Source: an uncultured Clostridia bacterium (lineage in GTDB: Bacteria; Bacillota; Clostridia; Tissierellales; Peptoniphilaceae). From it: DNA of 64,000 nt. The notes beneath the pieces are model-generated. The model was not told where the DNA came from and made no database searches. It saw nothing but the letters and a program-made list of their open reading frames with translations. A program made the translations under genes and the position numbers. Position 1 is the first letter of the stretch. Each line of letters starts with the position of its first letter. This document shows positions 16,988 to 27,354 of the stretch, piece by piece. The DNA is taken from the NCBI GenBank assembly GCA_947254025.1, contig CAMYBS010000001.1:124001-188000 (forward strand). Direction: 5' to 3'.

Positions 16988-17016
16988 TTTTAGTCTCCCT
17001 CGTTGAAATTTATGTA

Positions 17017-17347
17017 AATGAGTAAACCTATAAGCCGTGTTCTGTATTAGATGGTTATCTATCTAGTTTTAATGTTACCATTAAAATCAAGCAACTTACC
17101 TTACAGGAGGTTACGAGCAATAACCTTTTATCCTTCTTTGTTTTGCTCCGAATGGGGTTTACATGTCACCTTTAGTCGCCTAAAAGTAGGTAGTCTCTTA
17201 CACTGCCTTTCCACCCTTACCAAAATGGCGGTCTATTTCTGTTGCACTATCCTTGAAGTCGCCTTCACTGGACGTTATCCAGCATTCTGCTCTGTGGAGC
17301 ACGGACTTTCCTCATGCCTAAGCACGCAACCATCTGGTTTACTCATT
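17017..17347 (-). ncRNA. rnpB: RNase P RNA (bacterial, type B-like)
   Basis: Catalytic RNA that removes 5' leaders from tRNA precursors. The two ends pair perfectly over 12 bases (17017-17028 with 17336-17347), forming helix P1. Read on the minus strand, the conserved GAGGAAAGTCCGTGCTCC (CR-I region) begins about 30 bases in, GGTAAGGGTGGAAAGGCAG lies centrally, and the conserved CR-V element ATACAGAACACGGCTTATAGG closes the RNA near 17025-17050. The length of about 331 nt is on the short side for Firmicutes. A TATAAT box is 9 bases upstream of the 5' end. No terminator separates it from queT. Confidence 0.95.
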
Positions 17348-17356
17348 ACAAAGTTT

Positions 17357-17362
17357 ATTATA
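17357..17362 (-). promoter_or_regulatory. -10 box of rnpB
   Basis: TATAAT on the minus strand, 9 bases before the first paired base of P1. The -35 region at correct spacing is poor, so the promoter may rely on the TTTTGTAG sequence immediately upstream, which recurs at two other promoters in the window. It overlaps the intergenic region just beyond the nif3-like stop codon. Confidence 0.6.
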
Positions 17363-17382
17363 CTACAAAAAGCATAAAAATT

Positions 17383-18150
17383 CTATATTATTTCTACATT
17401 ATCAGTGAAAGAAGAGAAATTTTTAACTATCTCAATGCCATTTGTATGTTTCTTTAATATATCCTCTATGATATTAACAAAAGCACTCTCGCTACTGTTG
17501 TGGTCTTGTATAATTAAATTAATCTTTGCATTTCTTAGTGCTTGTATGTCATGATATCCCAAATCAGATGTTATAACAGTGTCAGGCCTTTCTTCGATAG
17601 CATTTTCTACAAAATCTCTGCCACTACCATTTAGTATCATAAGCCTGCTGTTACGATTATTATTTTTATATACTTGTATATATTTCGCATTATTAATATC
17701 TTTAATGATATATCCCAAATCTTTTAATGATACATCCTTTATGTCTCCGACAACTCCATAGCCCCTATCATCATTTACCTTGATAGCAAAATCTGTATTA
17801 GAAAGCTTTAGCTTGTCTTTGTAAAATTTATAAAAACCAGAGCTTTGAACATCGAATGATGTGTGAGCGCTATAGTATATGATGTCATTTTTAATCATAT
17901 GCTTAATTAGCTTTGAGCTTGCATTCATATCAATCTCTTTTATGCCTTTAAAAATTAAAGGATGATGCGTTATCACCATATCCACATCATCCAGTTCTTT
18001 AATATCATCATATAAGAGATCAACGCTTAAATAAATCTTTTTTATATCTTCTTTGTCTAGATCTATTATCAATCCAGAATTATCCCAAGGCTCTCTATAC
18101 TCCTTTGGGAAGATACTTTCAATTATCTTTATAATTTCATTCTTTTTCAT
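17383..18150 (-). CDS. Nif3-like dinuclear metal center protein (YqfO family)
   Basis: 255-aa NIF3/DUF34 protein, often annotated GTP cyclohydrolase I type 2 although its physiological role is unsettled. Metal-binding residues appear in MVITHHPLIF (near residue 60), YSAHTSFDV (near 95) and LIIQDHNSSE near the C-terminus; PWDNSGLIID at the start is typical. The PII-like insert present in Bacillus YqfO (about 370 aa) is absent. It overlaps trmK by 14 bases; the rpoD-trmK-nif3 order is common in Firmicutes. Confidence 0.9.
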   Translation of the reverse strand: MKKNEIIKIIESIFPKEYREPWDNSGLIIDLDKEDIKKIYLSVDLLYDDIKELDDVDMVITHHPLIFKGIKEIDMNASSKLIKHMIKNDIIYYSAHTSFDVQSSGFYKFYKDKLKLSNTDFAIKVNDDRGYGVVGDIKDVSLKDLGYIIKDINNAKYIQVYKNNNRNSRLMILNGSGRDFVENAIEERPDTVITSDLGYHDIQALRNAKINLIIQDHNSSESAFVNIIEDILKKHTNGIEIVKNFSSFTDNVEII

Positions 18151-18820
18151 TGATCTTCTCCATATATTTTTTAATTTTATATAAGTCTTTACTTAACTCA
18201 TCAAACTTATTTAAGTTCTTATCTTTATTAATCCTATTAAGTATATCTTCTATGCTCTTAATTTCATTTTCATAATACACTTTAAGATATTCAAGGTCTT
18301 GCACGTCAAAATTAACTGGCAAAGTATAGTCTTTAACATTAGTTTTCTTATTAATCACTTCATAGAGTCTATAGTATTTTTCTTTCTCAATAAACAAACG
18401 TTCTTTCTTTATGAAAAAATCATTCTCCTTAAAATACTTTCTAATGTTTGAGCCTTCACCCATAGCTTGTATTATTATACTACTGAAGCATCTTACCTTG
18501 TCTAAGCTCTTCGATAGTATGCTTACTATAGTCTCTTCGCCCATGCCAGCAATTAAAAGTGTATCGTATCCTTTGCTGTCTATATTTACAAGACCATCGC
18601 TTACAATAAATTTAATTTTATCTTTATATTTATCGCCAGAAAGCAATAGCTCAGCTTTTTCTAACGATTTTTCACTTATATCGCTTTCAATAACCTTATC
18701 TATAGTGCCATTATCCAAAAGCATCTTTGCTATATAGCCGTGATCGCAACCAACATCTATAAGCGAGGAACCTTTTTTAATGGACTTAGATATCTCAATA
18801 AGTCTCTTTGAATAATTCAT
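18137..18820 (-). CDS. trmK: tRNA (adenine-22-N1) methyltransferase TrmK
   Basis: 227-aa SAM-dependent enzyme that makes m1A at position 22 of some tRNAs in Gram-positive bacteria. It has the Rossmann motif LIDVGCDHGYIAKML, ESDISEKSLEKAE at the adenine-binding strand, and AGMGEETIVSIL where most TrmK proteins have AGMGG; the Gly-to-Glu change is worth noting. The C-terminal half is a coiled-coil-rich extension. The start overlaps the last base of rpoD. Confidence 0.9.
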   Translation of the reverse strand: MNYSKRLIEISKSIKKGSSLIDVGCDHGYIAKMLLDNGTIDKVIESDISEKSLEKAELLLSGDKYKDKIKFIVSDGLVNIDSKGYDTLLIAGMGEETIVSILSKSLDKVRCFSSIIIQAMGEGSNIRKYFKENDFFIKKERLFIEKEKYYRLYEVINKKTNVKDYTLPVNFDVQDLEYLKVYYENEIKSIEDILNRINKDKNLNKFDELSKDLYKIKKYMEKINEKE

Positions 18821-20079
18821 TATAGTTCAAGGAAGTCTCTAAGCTTTTTAGATCTACTTGGATGTTTTAGCTTTCTTAATGCTTTTGCTTCTATCTGTCT
18901 AATTCTTTCTCTAGTAACGTCAAAGGCTTGTCCAACCTCTTCAAGTGTTCTTGTTCTGCCATCATCAAGGCCGAATCTTAAAGCTAAAACTTTTCTTTCT
19001 CTATCTGTTAACGTGTCAAGAACAGAAATTAATTGTTCTCTAAGCATAGTGTTTGTCGCTGCATCTGATGGGGACAGTATTTCTTCATCAGGTATAAAGT
19101 CTCCTAAGTGCGAGTCTTCTTCTTCACCAATAGGTGTCTCTAATGATACTGGTTCTTGAGCAATCTTTTGTACTTCTCTAACCTTTTCTACATCCATATT
19201 CATTAATTCAGCAACTTCTTCTGGAAGAGGGTCTCTACCTAATTCTTGTACTAATTGTCTTTGTGCTCTAACTAACTTATTTATAGTCTCAACCATGTGT
19301 ACAGGTATTCTTATAGTTCTGGCTTGGTCTGCTATGGCTCTTGTGATTGCTTGTCTAATCCACCATGTTGCATAGGTACTAAACTTAAATCCCTTCTTGT
19401 GCTCAAACTTATCAACCGCTTTTATTAAGCCCATATTGCCTTCTTGGATCAAGTCTAAAAATTGCATACCTCTACCTACGTATCTCTTAGCAATACTAAC
19501 TACAAGTCTCAAATTTGCTTCTGCAAGCTTATCTTTAGCTGACTCATCGCCTTCTTCTATCTTTTTTGCAAGTTTAACTTCTTCTTCAAAAGTAAGCAAA
19601 GGAATTCTACCTATTTCCTTAAGATACATCCTCACAGGGTCGTCAGTTATAACTATTTTGTTCTTGCCCTTTTCTTTAGCTAATTCAAGTTTATCATCCT
19701 TGCTTAATTCTTCCTCAAAAGATCTTAGCTCCTCTAAGTCAATGTCTTCTTCGTCATCGTCATCATCATCTTTATCAACATCAAAGTTTTCATCTAAGTC
19801 GATTTCTTCATCTTCATCTTTAGTGTCAATGATACTAACTTGAGCTGCATCTAGTGCATCGTAGAAAGATATAACTTCGTCTTCAGTTACTTCAAATTTA
19901 TCCAAACCATCCTCAATCTCTTTATAGTTGATGTAACCTTTTGTTCTTCCTTCGTTTAGTAGCTCATACATGGCTTGTCTTTTATCTTCGCTAACGTTTT
20001 CATCTATTATCTTTATTGCTTCATCCGTTACTTTTTCTTTTTTAATTTTCTTTGTGCTAGCATTCTTTTCTTTTTTCAT
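18820..20079 (-). CDS. rpoD: RNA polymerase primary sigma factor (SigA/RpoD)
   Basis: 419-aa housekeeping sigma factor. Region 1.1 is followed by a very acidic linker (repeated Asp around residues 100-115), then region 1.2 ([16 protein letters not shown]), region 2 with [25 protein letters not shown], region 3 and the region 4 helix-turn-helix [20 protein letters not shown]. The frame opens at 20100, but the ATG at 20079 follows AAGGGGAGTGTTCTT and matches the family. It recognises the TTGACA/TATAAT promoters found through this window. Downstream of dnaG, as usual. Confidence 0.98.
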   Translation of the reverse strand: MKKEKNASTKKIKKEKVTDEAIKIIDENVSEDKRQAMYELLNEGRTKGYINYKEIEDGLDKFEVTEDEVISFYDALDAAQVSIIDTKDEDEEIDLDENFDVDKDDDDDDEEDIDLEELRSFEEELSKDDKLELAKEKGKNKIVITDDPVRMYLKEIGRIPLLTFEEEVKLAKKIEEGDESAKDKLAEANLRLVVSIAKRYVGRGMQFLDLIQEGNMGLIKAVDKFEHKKGFKFSTYATWWIRQAITRAIADQARTIRIPVHMVETINKLVRAQRQLVQELGRDPLPEEVAELMNMDVEKVREVQKIAQEPVSLETPIGEEEDSHLGDFIPDEEILSPSDAATNTMLREQLISVLDTLTDRERKVLALRFGLDDGRTRTLEEVGQAFDVTRERIRQIEAKALRKLKHPSRSKKLRDFLEL

Positions 20080-20096
20080 AAGAACACTCCCCTTCA

Positions 20097-21823
20097 TCAT
20101 TCGTTATCTCTGTGCTTTTTAATTAGTTTTAAAAGCTCCATTGCATCACCTTTGCCATCATTAATTTGTTCCAATAAATCACTCACATAGTCTTTTGATT
20201 TTAGCTTCATTCTTTTTTCAATTAATTCTTTTAGATTGATGTATGTAGATTCTTCAGATTTCTTCCTAATATCATCAATCTCTAAAAGCGCATTATCTTT
20301 ATCCGCTATATCAAAATCACTAAGTTCTATCTCATTATTGCCTTCGTACTTCGACTTTAGTAGTGGCATGTTTATCTTAAATACTTTACTATAATTATCT
20401 ATAGAAATTTCATTTATTATATATTTAAAATATTTAATATCCGCTAATGCATATATTAAAAGATTCTCATCTATAATTTCTATATCTAATTTTTTAATTT
20501 TTGGTACTTCTGGTACAGTATATTTTTCTCTGTATTTGTTAACATAATTTGTTTTTGAAACTTGATTGATTAGCAAACTCTTGTCAATAGAGTAGACTCT
20601 CGAAATGTAGTCTATATAAATTTCTCTCTCAATTTTGTCATTTATTTTTGACAATAGTCTCGACAACTCGTTAATTAGTTCTAATAAGTTTTCCGGATTG
20701 TTTACATCATAAAGCTGCATTAGCTCAGAAACTTCATATTCAACAGAGTTTTTTGCTTCATTAAGCTTGGCAGTAAAACCAGAAAGTCCATATTTTTTAA
20801 TAAAATCATCTGGATCTAAGCCTTCTTCAAGCACCACAACATTAGCTCTAGCATTTATAGATCTAAGTATCTCTATAGCCTTATGTGTTGCATTTTTGCC
20901 TGCTTTGTCTCCATCATAACAAATATAAATTTTCTTTGCGTTTCTATTCAATAAGTTTGCTTGATTTATAGTAAAAGCTGTACCCAAATTAGCAACAGCA
21001 TAATTTACACCTGCTTGATATAAACTCATAACATCAATATTGCCTTCAACAAGAAGTATTTTATCTCTATCAGCTTCTTTTTTATAAATATTGTAGCCGA
21101 ATAGTAACTCTCTCTTCTTAAAGACAATATTTTCACTTGTATTTAAGTACTTAGGCATACTGTTATCCAAGCTTCTTGCGCTAAAGCCAAGCACATGATT
21201 ATGCACATCAAATATAGGAAAGACTAATCTGTTTCTAAATACATCATATGAACTATCTTTTCCTTCTTTTATCTTGGCTAAACCTGCTTTAACTATGAAA
21301 TCTTCACTGTATCCTTTGCCTATTAAGTAATCTTTAAGTGCTGTCCATTCATTTGGCGCATAACCTAGTTGATACTTTAAAACAGTTTCCTTGCTTAATT
21401 TCCTCTTAAGTAGATAGTCAATAGCTATCTTTGACTTTAATATTTGACTTTGGAAGAAATCAAGAGCTATTTTATTAATATCATAAAATTTTTCTATGAG
21501 ATCAATTTCAGTTTTTTTTTACTTGTTGCTTCTTGTAGAGTTATATTCGCTCTGTCAGCTAAATACTCAACTGCTTCTTGGAAACTTAAGTTCCTATACT
21601 TCTCTATAAAAGTAATGACATCCCCAGACTCTCCGCAGCCAAAACATTTGTAGTATCCATCTTTACTATTAACATGAAATGACGGCGTCTTCTCCTTGTG
21701 AAATGGGCACAGTCCAGTATATGATGCGCCTTTCTTATCTAGTTTTATATTCTCGCCAATCACATCTTCGATGTTATTGTACTCTTTAATTTTATCAATT
21801 ACTGCTGCATTAATTACTTTCAT
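20097..21823 (-). CDS. dnaG: DNA primase DnaG, reading frame broken at an A9 run
   Basis: Primase that lays down RNA primers at the replication fork. The first 109 codons (21494-21823) encode the zinc domain [13 protein letters not shown]...CFGC and end in a run of nine A (minus strand; 21512-21520) followed 18 bases later by TAG. One extra A (or a -1 slip) joins it to a second open frame that reads [20 protein letters not shown] and on through the catalytic domain, TOPRIM motifs ([19 protein letters not shown]) and C-terminal helicase-binding region, about 575 aa in all, the usual size. Both halves are well conserved, and dnaG is essential, so this is either a sequencing miscount or productive slippage on A-AAA-AAA. 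Confidence 0.9.
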
Positions 21824-22842
21824 ATCATAACCTCATTCTTCCAAGTTTGTGGTACATATATCTTTTTAAATTCATTTATTGCATATATGTCTGACATACC
21901 CGCAATGTAATCACAAATTTCTTGATTCTTTGTTCCTTGAATCTCTTTAATATTGTCAGGAAGTTTTTCTGGATGCTCATCATAATAATCATATAACATT
22001 GATATTATGTTCTTGGCCTTGTCATGTTCCTTAGTTGTAATTGGATTAAAATAAACTTCTTTAAACATGAAAGCCCTTAAGGAAAGCATTGCTTCACCAA
22101 CTTCATCAGACATTTTTATATAGTTTTGTCCATAACTTTCTTTAAGTATATCTGTAATCATAGTGTTGATTCTCTTTGAGTGGGAATCACCTAAAATTTC
22201 GATAAGGTCTTTAGGTATATCTTTCTCGTGCAAAACACCAGCTCTGATTGCATCATCAATATCATGATTGATATATGCAATTCGATCTGCAAACTTAACT
22301 ACTCTGCCTTCTAAAGTATATGCTTCGTTCGCTCCGCTATGGTTTACAATTCCATCTCTAACTTCGTCGCATAAGTTAAGTCCAAACTTTCCATTTCTTT
22401 TCTCAAGCACATCGACAACTCTTAAGCTTTGTTCATAGTGCCTAAATCCGCCTAAATCCTTACACTTCTCATTAAGTGCGCTCTCTCCAGCATGTCCAAA
22501 TGGTGTATGCCCTAAGTCATGTCCCAAAGATATCGCTTCAACTAAATCTTCATTAAGTCTTAAAGCTCTAGCAATGGTTCTGGCTATTTGGCTAACCTCA
22601 AGTGTATGTGTAAGCCTTGTCCTAAAGTGATCTCCTTTAGGCGCTAGAAACACTTGAGTCTTGTGCTTAAGTCTTCTAAATGCTTTTGAGTGTAGAATCC
22701 TGTCTCTGTCTCTTTGGAAGTCAGTTCTTATATCACACTTTTCCTCCGAAACTTTTCTTCCTCTACTATCTGAACATTTGCATGCATATTCCGAAAGGTA
22801 AGAGTCTTGAAATTTTTCATAATTTTCTCTAAAATTAATCAT
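21820..22842 (-). CDS. Deoxyguanosinetriphosphate triphosphohydrolase-like protein
   Basis: 340-aa HD-domain dNTP triphosphohydrolase. The metal-binding His and Asp residues are in FRTRLTHTLEVSQIARTIARAL (His), EAISLGHDLGHTPFGHAGE (HD motif) and, later, AYINHDIDDAIRAG. RDRDRILHSKAFRRLKHKTQVF is the usual N-terminal signature. Family members control dNTP pools. It overlaps ppsR by 8 bases and dnaG by 4, and dgt-dnaG-rpoD is a known Firmicutes order. Confidence 0.93.
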   Translation of the reverse strand: MINFRENYEKFQDSYLSEYACKCSDSRGRKVSEEKCDIRTDFQRDRDRILHSKAFRRLKHKTQVFLAPKGDHFRTRLTHTLEVSQIARTIARALRLNEDLVEAISLGHDLGHTPFGHAGESALNEKCKDLGGFRHYEQSLRVVDVLEKRNGKFGLNLCDEVRDGIVNHSGANEAYTLEGRVVKFADRIAYINHDIDDAIRAGVLHEKDIPKDLIEILGDSHSKRINTMITDILKESYGQNYIKMSDEVGEAMLSLRAFMFKEVYFNPITTKEHDKAKNIISMLYDYYDEHPEKLPDNIKEIQGTKNQEICDYIAGMSDIYAINEFKKIYVPQTWKNEVMI

Positions 22843-23656
22843 TCATCTCACCAAAATTTTTACTTAAACTATCTATTATAATTGAAGCTGTCTCTTCTAT
22901 AGCTTTATTTGTAACATCAATAACTTGGCATCCAAGTTTTCCCATAATTTCCTTAGAATATCTAAGCTCTTCGTTAATTCTATCTGTGCAAGCATAGTTG
23001 CCTATATCTTCAATACCTAAAGACTTCATTCTTTCTATTCTGATTTCATTAATCTTTCTATCAGAAGCAATAAGTCCAAATATCCTTCTCTTGTCTTTTT
23101 CAAATAAAAACTCACTAGGTTCTATCTCGGGAAGTAAAGGTACGTTTGCTACCTTGTAATTCTTATTAGCTAAATACATAGAAAGAGGTGTCTTCGAAGT
23201 CCTTGATATACCTAGAAGAACAACGTCAGCAAGGATAATGCCTCTAGGATCCTTTCCATCGTCATACTTAACTGCAAACTCGATAGCAGAAACCTTATCA
23301 AAGTACTCTTGGTCAAGTCTTCTAATAAGTCCTGCCTCTCTAATAGGTGCTTGATGTAAAACTGATTCAATAGAGTCCAAAACTTTACTCATAACGTTAA
23401 CAGTTGGAATATTATATTTTCTTCCTAAGCTTTCAATATAATGTGCATGCTCTTCCAACACAGTAGTGAATATAACAACTGAAGGAACTAGTTTTGCCTT
23501 TTCAAAGATATTAAATATCTTGTCCTTGCTGTCAACATAAGGGAACCTCTTAATCTCGTAAGCGTCTGGTGAAAATTGCTTGATACATGATCTAGCAATC
23601 TTTCCAGCTGTTTCACCTATAGAGTCTGAAATTACAAATATAGTTATTTCGTTCAA
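22835..23656 (-). CDS. ppsR: Pyruvate phosphate dikinase regulatory protein (full length)
   Basis: 273-aa DUF299 bifunctional serine/threonine kinase and phosphorylase that inactivates and reactivates PPDK by acting on the active-site Thr. The N-terminal domain starts ITIFVISDSIGETAGKIARS; the nucleotide loop GISRTSKTPLSMYLA lies near residue 150. Translation starts at TTG, preceded by GAGGAGATTTAA and directly adjacent to the glyS stop. Its target, ppdK, is about 20 kb away and has a truncated paralogue of this protein beside it. The glyS-ppsR-dgt neighbourhood is typical for clostridia. Confidence 0.93.
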   Translation of the reverse strand: MNEITIFVISDSIGETAGKIARSCIKQFSPDAYEIKRFPYVDSKDKIFNIFEKAKLVPSVVIFTTVLEEHAHYIESLGRKYNIPTVNVMSKVLDSIESVLHQAPIREAGLIRRLDQEYFDKVSAIEFAVKYDDGKDPRGIILADVVLLGISRTSKTPLSMYLANKNYKVANVPLLPEIEPSEFLFEKDKRRIFGLIASDRKINEIRIERMKSLGIEDIGNYACTDRINEELRYSKEIMGKLGCQVIDVTNKAIEETASIIIDSLSKNFGEMND

Positions 23657-25744
23657 TTAAATCTCCTCTATTTCTTTAAAATCTAAAATGGAGTTAAATT
23701 CATTTAGTATTAATGATATTAATGAAAGTCTGTTGTTCTTTATTATTTTATTATCAACTAAAACCATAGTTGAGTCTAAGAATTTATCAATGCTTTCTTT
23801 GTAAGTAGCAAGTATCTTAATTGCTTCTGTTATATCTATATCGGAAATATTTTCTTCCTTTGACTTCAAGTCTCTGTATAGATTGAATAATTCTTTTTCA
23901 CTCTCTTCCATTATGTCTTGGTTAGGATCAACTTTTTCAAATTCTTTTCCTTTTGATATCTGATATATTCTCCTAAACGCAGCTAAAGCATCTTTAAAAT
24001 CATCACTGTCTTTAATTCCGTCTAACTTTGTTAGGACTTGTTTTATAGTTAATAAATTTAAGTCTTTATGTTTATTCATAACAGCGTTTATTAAGTTTGC
24101 ATCATAGTTACTATCTTGCAATATACCTATGAACCTTGTCTTAATATAATCTAAAACATTCTTCTTAACCTCGTCGTAATCAAACTTTAATTCATTTATA
24201 TTGACATAGTTGTACAATGTTTCTTCAAGTAAGGAATCTATAGATACATCCAAAGACTTTTCTAATACTATATTTATAATACCCAAAGTAGCCCTTCTTA
24301 TACCAAATGGGTCTTGTGATCCACTTGGTTTTGTGCCAATTGAGAATAAACCTGATATTGTGTCAAGTTTATCTGCTACAGCAAGTATTACTCCTGCAGT
24401 AGTGCTTGGAAGTGAATCTTGGGCATATCTTGGTAGATAGTGTTCATATATTGCTTCTTGCACACCTACAGTTTCTCCTGATAGCTTAGCATATATCTTG
24501 CCCATAACGCCTTGAAGTTCAGTAAACTCTACAACTAGCTTAGTTGCAAGGTCAGCTTTTGATAAATATGCAGCTCTCTTAGTAGTCTCTACTGTCTCTT
24601 CTCCAACATTTAGGTCTTCACAAATCTTTTCAGATAGTTTAATGTTTCTTAATGTTTTATCGTATAATGTTCCAAGCTTATCTTGGAAGACAATTGTTCT
24701 TAAATCATTGACGTAGTCTTCTAAGTTTTTCTTCCTATCTTCATTAAAGAAGAATTTAGCATCTTCCAGCCTAGCAGCAAGAACTTTTTCATTCCCTTTT
24801 CTAACTATGTCAAGATATTTATCGTCACCATTTCTAACTGTAATGAAGTGATTCATAAGTCTGTTCTTTGAATCTACAACTGGGAAGTATCTTAAGTGAT
24901 CCTTCATTGGTGTGATAACCACTTCATCAGGAAGCTCAAGATATTGATCCTTAATAGTTCCAAGTAGTGGTGTTGGATATTCAACTAAGTTTGTTACTTG
25001 ATCAATGATAGCTTCATCATTTTGTATCGATCCACCAACAGATTTAGCAAGTCTTTCTGACTCTAGTCTAATTCTTGCTTTTCTTTCGCTGTTATCAACA
25101 ATAACAAAGTTATCTTCCATAATCTTCATATAGTCATGAGCATCAGATATCTCTATATCCTTCTTAGATAAAAATCTGTGACCATTTGTTAAATTTGATA
25201 CTCTTATATTCTCTAAGTTAAATTTAACAACTATGTCATTATAAAGAGAGACAATCCATCTAATAGGTCTAGCAAATTTTAAGTCTCTTCCGCCCCATTT
25301 CATAGATTTTGGAAAGACTATCTTTCTAATAATACTTTCTGCGTTTCGTTCAATAAGCTCTGTAAATGTTAAGCTCTTGTGCTCTACATTAGCAAAAACA
25401 TATTCAGTGCCACCCATATCTTTAAAGAAAATATCTTTTACATCTAAGCCCTTTGACTTTAAAAAGCCTTGAAGTGCCTTTGTTGGGTTGCCAGCATCAT
25501 CAAAACTAATTGACTTAGAAGGACCCTTGATTTCTTCTTTTTCTATGCTTTCATTTTCTATGATATTGTCAATTATAGTAGTAATTCTTCTTGGTGTTGT
25601 ATATACGTTTACTTCATAATCTTTGTATGAGTTTTCATTTAATAATTTCTCAAAAGCACTTTTAAATTGTTCTATAGCTAATTTTGAATAACTAGCAGGT
25701 AGCTCTTCCATACCTACTTCTAATAAATATCTATTTGCCATCAT
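23657..25744 (-). CDS. glyS: Glycine--tRNA ligase beta subunit
   Basis: 695-aa beta chain of the heterotetrameric bacterial glycyl-tRNA synthetase, carrying tRNA recognition and anticodon-binding functions. The start [15 protein letters not shown] is diagnostic, FPKSMKWGG and [10 protein letters not shown] follow, and [26 protein letters not shown] lies in the HD-like region. The usual length is about 690. The start overlaps glyQ by 14 bases, so both subunits are made in coupled fashion. No T-box leader is visible upstream of the pair. Confidence 0.97.
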   Translation of the reverse strand: MMANRYLLEVGMEELPASYSKLAIEQFKSAFEKLLNENSYKDYEVNVYTTPRRITTIIDNIIENESIEKEEIKGPSKSISFDDAGNPTKALQGFLKSKGLDVKDIFFKDMGGTEYVFANVEHKSLTFTELIERNAESIIRKIVFPKSMKWGGRDLKFARPIRWIVSLYNDIVVKFNLENIRVSNLTNGHRFLSKKDIEISDAHDYMKIMEDNFVIVDNSERKARIRLESERLAKSVGGSIQNDEAIIDQVTNLVEYPTPLLGTIKDQYLELPDEVVITPMKDHLRYFPVVDSKNRLMNHFITVRNGDDKYLDIVRKGNEKVLAARLEDAKFFFNEDRKKNLEDYVNDLRTIVFQDKLGTLYDKTLRNIKLSEKICEDLNVGEETVETTKRAAYLSKADLATKLVVEFTELQGVMGKIYAKLSGETVGVQEAIYEHYLPRYAQDSLPSTTAGVILAVADKLDTISGLFSIGTKPSGSQDPFGIRRATLGIINIVLEKSLDVSIDSLLEETLYNYVNINELKFDYDEVKKNVLDYIKTRFIGILQDSNYDANLINAVMNKHKDLNLLTIKQVLTKLDGIKDSDDFKDALAAFRRIYQISKGKEFEKVDPNQDIMEESEKELFNLYRDLKSKEENISDIDITEAIKILATYKESIDKFLDSTMVLVDNKIIKNNRLSLISLILNEFNSILDFKEIEEI

Positions 25745-26621
25745 TAAAACCTACTTTCTTAGTAAATGGAAAGCCCATCTCTTTTCTTTGTTCTACGTAT
25801 TTACTTGCTATTAGCTTAGCCAAACTTCTAACCTTTAGTATATAGTTTGCTCTTTGTGATACTGATATAGCTCCAAGTGCATCAAGCACGTTGAATGTAT
25901 GTGAGCACTTTAATACATAGTCATACGCTGGTAATATAAGTCCTTTTTCAATAATTCTCTTGCATTCGGCTTCATATCTTTCAAACATCTCTTGTAGTAA
26001 GTCCTTGTCTGCTAATTCAAAGCTGTAAACAGAGTGCTCATACTCAGCTTTCTTGAATATATCACCATATGTGAAATTTTCATTCCATTGTATATCGTAA
26101 ACATTGTCAACATCTTGTAAGTACATAGCAATTCTTTCAAGACCATATGTTAGTTCTGAGGATTCAATCTCTAGATTAAGTCCACCGACTTGTTGGAAGT
26201 ATGTGAATTGAGTTATCTCCATACCGTCAAGCCAAACTTCCCAGCCTAGTCCCCACGCACCAAGTGTAGGTGACTCCCAGTTATCTTCTACGAATCTTAT
26301 ATCGTGTTTTAACGGGTCTATACCAATTGCTTTCAAACTATTCAAGTACAAATCTTGAACATCATATGGCGATGGTTTTAGTATTACTTGCAATTGATGG
26401 TGTTGGTAAACTCTGTTTGGATTTTCACCATATCTTGCATCCGCTGGCCTTCTTGATGGTTCTACATATACAACTCTCCAAGGCTCAGGTCCTAGTGATC
26501 TAAGAAAAGTGTGTGGATTCATTGTTCCTGCGCCCTTCTCAACATCATAAGGCTCCATTACTAAGCAGCCTTTATCCTTCCAATAATTTAGTAAATTCAT
26601 CATTAAATCTTGAAAATACAT
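25731..26621 (-). CDS. glyQ: Glycine--tRNA ligase alpha subunit
   Basis: 296-aa catalytic alpha chain. It begins [19 protein letters not shown] and contains the class II motif [21 protein letters not shown] and TYFQQVGG, with a length normal for GlyQ. The frame remains open to 26672, but the ATG at 26621 has a GAGGAGGACAAA ribosome binding site and is the conserved start. It follows recO by 10 bases within the cdd-era-recO-glyQS transcript. Confidence 0.97.
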   Translation of the reverse strand: MYFQDLMMNLLNYWKDKGCLVMEPYDVEKGAGTMNPHTFLRSLGPEPWRVVYVEPSRRPADARYGENPNRVYQHHQLQVILKPSPYDVQDLYLNSLKAIGIDPLKHDIRFVEDNWESPTLGAWGLGWEVWLDGMEITQFTYFQQVGGLNLEIESSELTYGLERIAMYLQDVDNVYDIQWNENFTYGDIFKKAEYEHSVYSFELADKDLLQEMFERYEAECKRIIEKGLILPAYDYVLKCSHTFNVLDALGAISVSQRANYILKVRSLAKLIASKYVEQRKEMGFPFTKKVGFNDGK

Positions 26622-26631
26622 TTTGTCCTCC

Positions 26632-27354
26632 TCAATATTTGACTTTAAGAGTCTTAAATTCGTCTTTATCAAATATATATAAAATATAATTTATAAACAA
26701 AGTTTTTAAATTTTTTATATATTTATCATTGTATTTAACATTAACTAAGTCTTTAAATTTGCTGTCAAGCAAAAAATTGATTAAGCTTAGTTCTTCTTTT
26801 AAAAGTAAGTTCTTTTTATAGTTATTTAGTTCAGCTTTTATTGTTCCATGTTCATATTCAAATCTATAAGTATCTACTTCATTTCTTGTTTGTATTCTAG
26901 GAAAGTATCCTAATACATATATAAGCTTTAGCATAAATGCCAAGATAAATAATTCTGCTCTTTCTGGATAAATATCCATAACATTTACTAGTGTTATTAT
27001 CATCGAGTAAATATACTCATCTGACTCCTGAGTATTCAAAAGCGTTGATAATAGCTCTGATAAAAAAGCAAAGTTGTGAAGCTTTTTAATATCTGCGTTC
27101 ATTAGCTGTGCTGAATATAATACCTTTGAATCATTTACTAAGAATAATTCTTTATACTTAGATAGCATGAACACTGACTCTGTAAAAACAAATGAACTTC
27201 TTGAAACATTGCTTCTCAAATCATAAGCGCTTCGTACATAAGCTTTTATACGCCCAGCATTAACTGTGTATATTTCAAGTATTTTGCCGTTCTTTTCATC
27301 GCTCTTGCTAGCAATAACTATGCCTCTGTACTCTTCGGACTTACTTGTATCCAA
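26632..27354 (-). CDS. recO: DNA repair protein RecO (no cysteines)
   Basis: 240-aa recombination mediator that anneals complementary strands and helps load RecA. The N-terminal OB fold begins [26 protein letters not shown], and the helical domain includes [19 protein letters not shown] and [13 protein letters not shown]. The protein contains no cysteine at all, so the C4 zinc finger often present after the GYxP block is lost. Start is TTG with AGGTGAAG upstream, overlapping era by 14 bases. Assignment relies on both sequence pattern and the era-recO-glyQ order. Confidence 0.88.
   Translation of the reverse strand: MDTSKSEEYRGIVIASKSDEKNGKILEIYTVNAGRIKAYVRSAYDLRSNVSRSSFVFTESVFMLSKYKELFLVNDSKVLYSAQLMNADIKKLHNFAFLSELLSTLLNTQESDEYIYSMIITLVNVMDIYPERAELFILAFMLKLIYVLGYFPRIQTRNEVDTYRFEYEHGTIKAELNNYKKNLLLKEELSLINFLLDSKFKDLVNVKYNDKYIKNLKTLFINYILYIFDKDEFKTLKVKY

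Noticed and set aside
16988-17016. preQ1 riboswitch upstream of queT
   Set aside because: Only about 29 bases separate rnpB from queT and they do not show the C-rich loop or A-rich tail of a preQ1 aptamer.
17051-17377. Open frame of 108 codons on the plus strand
   Set aside because: It lies wholly on the antisense strand of the RNase P RNA gene and has no ribosome binding site or plausible protein features.
20097-21206. Treating the 3' part of dnaG as an independent 369-aa gene
   Set aside because: Conserved primase sequence continues upstream of 21206 to the A9 run, so the apparent ATG is internal.
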